From: Rubellimicrobium sp.
GTDB taxonomy: Bacteria > Pseudomonadota > Alphaproteobacteria > Rhodobacterales > Rhodobacteraceae
DNA: 46,991 nucleotides
Reading direction: 5' to 3'
Assembly: GCA_020852925.1 (NCBI GenBank)
Contig: JADYZU010000065.1
Coordinates: forward strand, 1 to 46,991
In this document: positions 44,111-46,991 of the stretch, piece after piece
Numbering within the stretch: the stretch's first letter is position 1
Layout: each line of letters begins with the position of its first letter
The notes under the pieces: generated by a model
What the model was told of the DNA's origin: nothing
Databases searched by the model: none
What the model saw: only the letters and a program-made list of their open reading frames with translations
Translations under genes and position numbers: made by a program

Positions 44111-45928
44111 TCAGCCCGCGCGGGCCTGGCGCTTGCGTTCATGCGGATCGAGGAACCGCTTGCGCAGCCGGATCGCGTTCGGCGTCACCTCGACCAGTTC
44201 GTCGTCCTCGACATAGGCGATCGCCTGTTCGAGCGACATGATCACCGGCGGCGTGAGGCGCACCGCCTCGTCCGTGCCCGAGGCGCGGATATTGGTGAGC
44301 TTCTTGCCCTTGAGCGGGTTCACCTCGAGGTCGTTGTCGCGCGAATGCTCGCCGATGATCATGCCTTCGTAGACCGGATCCTGCGGGTTGATGAACATGC
44401 GCCCGCGCTCCTCGAGGTTCCACAGCGCATAGGCCACCGCCACGCCGTTCTCCATCGAGATGAGCACGCCCTGCCGGCGGCCCTGGATCGGCCCCTTGTG
44501 CGGGGTCCAGCCGTGGAACAGCCGGTTCAGCACCCCGGTGCCGCGCGTGTCGGTCAGGAATTCGCCCTGATACCCGATGAGCCCGCGCGACGGCACATGG
44601 GCGATGATCCGGGTCTTGCCCGCGCCCGCCGGCCGCATGTCCACCAGTTCGCCCTTGCGCGGCCCGGTGACCTTCTCCACCACCGCGCCGGTGAATTCGT
44701 CGTCCACGTCGATGGTCACTTCCTCGACCGGCTCGAGGGTCGTGCCCCCTTCCTCGCGGAAGATGACGCGCGGCCGCGAGATCGACAGTTCGAACCCCTC
44801 GCGGCGCATGTTCTCGATCAGCACCCCCATCTGGAGTTCGCCGCGCCCCGCCACCTCGAACGCCTCGCCGCCCGGGGTATCGGTGACGCGGATCGCCACG
44901 TTCGATTCCGCCTCGCGCATGAGGCGTTCGCGGATCACGCGCGACTGCACCTTCTTGCCGTCGCGCCCCGCAAGCGGGCTGTCGTTGATGCCGAATGTGA
45001 CCGAGATGGTCGGCGGGTCGATCGGCTGCGCCGGCAACGCCACCTCGACCTCGGGCGCGCAGATCGTGTCGGCGACCGTGGCCTTGTCCATGCCGGCCAG
45101 CGTGACGATGTCGCCCGCCTCGGCCTGGTCGATCGGCTGGCGCCCCAGCCCGCGGAAGGCGAGGATGCGCGAGACCCGGAACGATTCGATCCGCTCGCTC
45201 TTGCGCGACAGCGCCTTCACCGTCTCGCCCGCGCGCAGGGTGCCCGATTCGACCCGCCCGGTCAGGACGCGGCCCAGGAACGGGTCATAGCCCAGCGTCG
45301 TCGCCAGCATGGCAAAGGGCTCGTTCCGGCGCGCGGCCTGCGCCGGCGGCGGCACATGGCGCAGGATCAGGTCGAACAGCGCCGACAGATCCTGGCGCGG
45401 CCCGTCCAGCGCCAGATCCGCCCAGCCCGCGCGCCCCGAGGCATAGACATGCGGAAAGTCGAGCTGTTCGTCCGTGGCGCCCAGATTGGCGAACAGGTCG
45501 AACACATCCGACAGCGCCCGGTCCGGATCGCCGTCCGGGCGATCGACCTTGTTCACCACCACGATCGGCCGCAGCCCCAGGGCCAGCGCCTTGGAGGTGA
45601 CGAATTTCGTCTGCGGCATCGGCCCCTCGGCCGCATCCACGAGCAGGCAGACCCCGTCCACCATGGTGAGGATACGCTCGACCTCGCCGCCGAAATCGGC
45701 GTGGCCGGGGGTATCGACGATGTTGATGCGCGTGCCCTGCCATTCGACCGAAGTGGCCTTGGCCAGGATGGTGATGCCGCGCTCGCGCTCGATATCGCCC
45801 GAATCCATGACGCGCTCGCCCACGTCCTGATTGTCGCGCCAGGTGCCCGACTGGCGCAGCAGCTGGTCGACCAGCGTCGTCTTGCCATGGTCCACATGGG
45901 CGATGATGGCGATGTTGCGGAAATCCAT
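44111..45928 (-). CDS. typA: Ribosome-associated GTPase TypA/BipA
   Basis: This 605-residue translational GTPase binds the ribosome and helps 50S assembly and stress adaptation. The G domain is complete: G1 AHVDHGKTT (residues 10-18), the switch [11 protein letters not shown]3 DTPGHADF and G4 [10 protein letters not shown]. Domains II and III and the BipA-specific C-terminal region follow, with [35 protein letters not shown] and the basic tail [15 protein letters not shown]. It starts [12 protein letters not shown] at the ATG at 45928. It precedes the aminotransferase on the minus strand after 238 bases of repeats. Confidence 0.97.
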   Translation of the reverse strand: MDFRNIAIIAHVDHGKTTLVDQLLRQSGTWRDNQDVGERVMDSGDIERERGITILAKATSVEWQGTRINIVDTPGHADFGGEVERILTMVDGVCLLVDAAEGPMPQTKFVTSKALALGLRPIVVVNKVDRPDGDPDRALSDVFDLFANLGATDEQLDFPHVYASGRAGWADLALDGPRQDLSALFDLILRHVPPPAQAARRNEPFAMLATTLGYDPFLGRVLTGRVESGTLRAGETVKALSRKSERIESFRVSRILAFRGLGRQPIDQAEAGDIVTLAGMDKATVADTICAPEVEVALPAQPIDPPTISVTFGINDSPLAGRDGKKVQSRVIRERLMREAESNVAIRVTDTPGGEAFEVAGRGELQMGVLIENMRREGFELSISRPRVIFREEGGTTLEPVEEVTIDVDDEFTGAVVEKVTGPRKGELVDMRPAGAGKTRIIAHVPSRGLIGYQGEFLTDTRGTGVLNRLFHGWTPHKGPIQGRRQGVLISMENGVAVAYALWNLEERGRMFINPQDPVYEGMIIGEHSRDNDLEVNPLKGKKLTNIRASGTDEAVRLTPPVIMSLEQAIAYVEDDELVEVTPNAIRLRKRFLDPHERKRQARAG

Positions 45929-46003
45929 CTCTGTCTCGCTAGGGCGCGGGTTGCGCCCGCCGCCTTTAGAGGGCGGAGCGGGAAAACGCCAGTGCCGCCC
46001 GCG

Positions 46004-46336
46004 TCAATGCCCGGCCGTGGCCGAGAAAAGGTTGATCACGAGGACTCCGGCCAGGATGAGGCCGATCCCCGCCACCGCCGCCAGGTCGAGTTTCTGGCCC
46101 AGAAACAGCCCCACCAGCGCGACAAGGACGATGCCCAGCCCCGACCAGACCGCATAGACGATGCCGGTCGGGATCACCCGCACCGCGACCGACAGCAGGT
46201 AGAAGGCGATCGCATAGCCGATGATCACCAGGACCGAGGGCCACAGGCGGGTGAACTGCTCGCTCGCGCGCAGCGCCGAGGTGGCGATCACCTCGGCGGC
46301 GATGGCAAGGGCAAGCAGGATGTGGATGCCGGACAT
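46004..46336 (-). CDS. Small multidrug resistance (SMR) family transporter
   Basis: This 110-residue protein has four membrane helices. The conserved Glu of the family is Glu15 in [14 protein letters not shown]; the second half has [21 protein letters not shown] and the closing [13 protein letters not shown] proteins expel cationic compounds or guanidinium; this one looks like the EmrE/quaternary-ammonium branch. A lone SMR gene such as this should form a homodimer. ATG at 46336 has GGAAGG upstream; an in-frame GTG at 46351 would add five residues. It shares its strand with typA, 75 bases upstream of it. Confidence 0.93.
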   Translation of the reverse strand: MSGIHILLALAIAAEVIATSALRASEQFTRLWPSVLVIIGYAIAFYLLSVAVRVIPTGIVYAVWSGLGIVLVALVGLFLGQKLDLAAVAGIGLILAGVLVINLFSATAGH

Positions 46337-46366
46337 GACCCGCCTTCCCACTCCGCCGCGCCGGGG

Positions 46367-46969
46367 TCAAGCCACGATGTAGCGGTCGCGCCGGTGATTG
46401 ATGGCGATGACGAGGTTCACCACCGCCGCCCCCAGGAAACTCGTGCCCACCGTCACCGGATCGAGGACCAGGAACGCCGCCGCGAACAGGCCCGCATCGA
46501 ACAGCAGTTGCACATGCCCGGCCCGGAACCCGGTGCGGTCCTGCACGATCAGCCCGAGGATGCCGATGCCGCCCAGACTGGCCCCGTGGCGGAACAGCGC
46601 CAGCAGCGCCGAGCCCGAGACGAGGCCGAACAGCACCGCCCCGAACAGCGGATCGACCCGGGCAAAGGACATCCACCCCGGCATGAGCATCGACAGGACC
46701 GAAAGCCCCGCCACCGAGAGGAAGGTCCTGATCACGAACCCCGCCCCCATCCGCCGCCAGCCCAGCCAGTAGAAGGGCAGGTTGATGACAAAGAACACCG
46801 GCCCGAAGCTCCAGCCCGTGGCATAGGAGATGAGGACGGCCAGCCCCGCCGTCTGCCCGGTGACCAGGCCCAGATGGGTCAGCAGCAGGATGCCGAATCC
46901 GGCAAGGGTGACCCCATAGACCAGGCCCTGCGCATCCTCGAACAGACTGTGGTGCGTACTGTCGCCCAT
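46367..46969 (-). CDS. YitT-family membrane protein
   Basis: This 200-residue protein has five or six hydrophobic segments, with GLVTGQTAGLAVLISYATG and FFVINLPFYWLGWRRMGAGF near the middle of the first half and HGASLGGIGILGLIVQDRTGF in the second, the YitT (DUF161) pattern. Its cellular role is not known. It ends IAINHRRDRYIVA. The start at the ATG at 46969 is near the window edge, so its promoter and any upstream partner are not visible. It lies 30 bases upstream of the SMR gene and may be co-transcribed. Confidence 0.9.
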   Translation of the reverse strand: MGDSTHHSLFEDAQGLVYGVTLAGFGILLLTHLGLVTGQTAGLAVLISYATGWSFGPVFFVINLPFYWLGWRRMGAGFVIRTFLSVAGLSVLSMLMPGWMSFARVDPLFGAVLFGLVSGSALLALFRHGASLGGIGILGLIVQDRTGFRAGHVQLLFDAGLFAAAFLVLDPVTVGTSFLGAAVVNLVIAINHRRDRYIVA

Positions 46970-46991
46970 GGCCGCGACTGACCGCGCGCGG

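Noticed and set aside
44141-46981. A long plus-strand open frame opposite typA, SMR and the YitT gene
   Set aside because: It crosses three well-supported minus-strand genes and has the His/Arg/Asp-rich composition of a GC shadow frame.

Overview
The window is a chromosomal segment of a very GC-rich alphaproteobacterium, most likely a member of the Rhodobacterales (Rhodobacter/Paracoccus relatives). This follows from the overall protein families, the ATP synthase, prs and hom genes, a heterotetrameric sarcosine oxidase operon, a choXWV/betIBA choline cluster, and a dispersed CCCCTTCATCT...CCAAATA hairpin element of a kind I associate with this group. No phage, integrase, transposase, tRNA or CRISPR array was seen. 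Almost all of the sequence is accounted for by 48 protein genes and one RNA gene, packed with ATGA or GTGA start/stop overlaps.

Layout. 1-1383: the end of the F1 ATP synthase operon (atpD, atpC), a terminator, and a small H-type lectin-like gene. 1395-6274 (minus): PAP2 phosphatase, prs, hom, a small lipoprotein, a triple hairpin repeat, and a pirin. 6387-9222 (minus): a compact three-gene unit of two TadE/TadF-like single-span proteins and a TadG-like von Willebrand factor A protein, without the rest of a tad locus. 9570-14672: sarcosine oxidase soxBDAG, with a hairpin repeat between soxB and soxD. 14758-18790: a metallo-beta-lactamase-fold hydrolase (minus), then gatC-gatA, an Excalibur-like lipoprotein and a cell wall amidase that probably starts at a CTG codon. 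18800-19200: rnpB (RNase P RNA), whose promoter overlaps the amidase stop codon. 19218-24805: twin palindromes, rpmG, a Bax-inhibitor-1 family membrane protein, an HTH regulator, an inositol monophosphatase-family enzyme, two tandem CAP-domain lipoproteins and guanine deaminase. 24917-32400: mgtE, 5-formyl-THF cyclo-ligase, a YmdB-type phosphoesterase, an SLC13-type transporter, a lipoprotein, the YebC regulator, and LysE and DMT exporters. 32408-39346: the choline import and oxidation cluster, choXWV (minus) divergent from betI-betB-betA around a BetI-type operator. 39453-46969: tyrS and anmK (divergent), an outer membrane barrel, an aminotransferase, typA/bipA, an SMR transporter and a YitT-family protein.

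How the genes fit together. Choline taken up by ChoXWV would be oxidised to glycine betaine by BetA and BetB under BetI control. If betaine is demethylated elsewhere to sarcosine, SoxBDAG would finish the route to glycine and load one-carbon units on tetrahydrofolate, where the formyl-THF cyclo-ligase also acts. The demethylation steps are not encoded here, so this link is inference. Envelope maintenance is a second theme (amidase, Excalibur lipoprotein, AnmK, CAP lipoproteins, Tad-like proteins).

The points most worth a second look are the dispersed hairpin element (four copies, two head to head), the orphan TadE/F plus vWA trio, the CTG-start amidase, the rnpB promoter built into an upstream stop codon, and the two 20-bp TTTTCGCGAAAA palindromes. 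I did not find a convincing wholly new multigene system.
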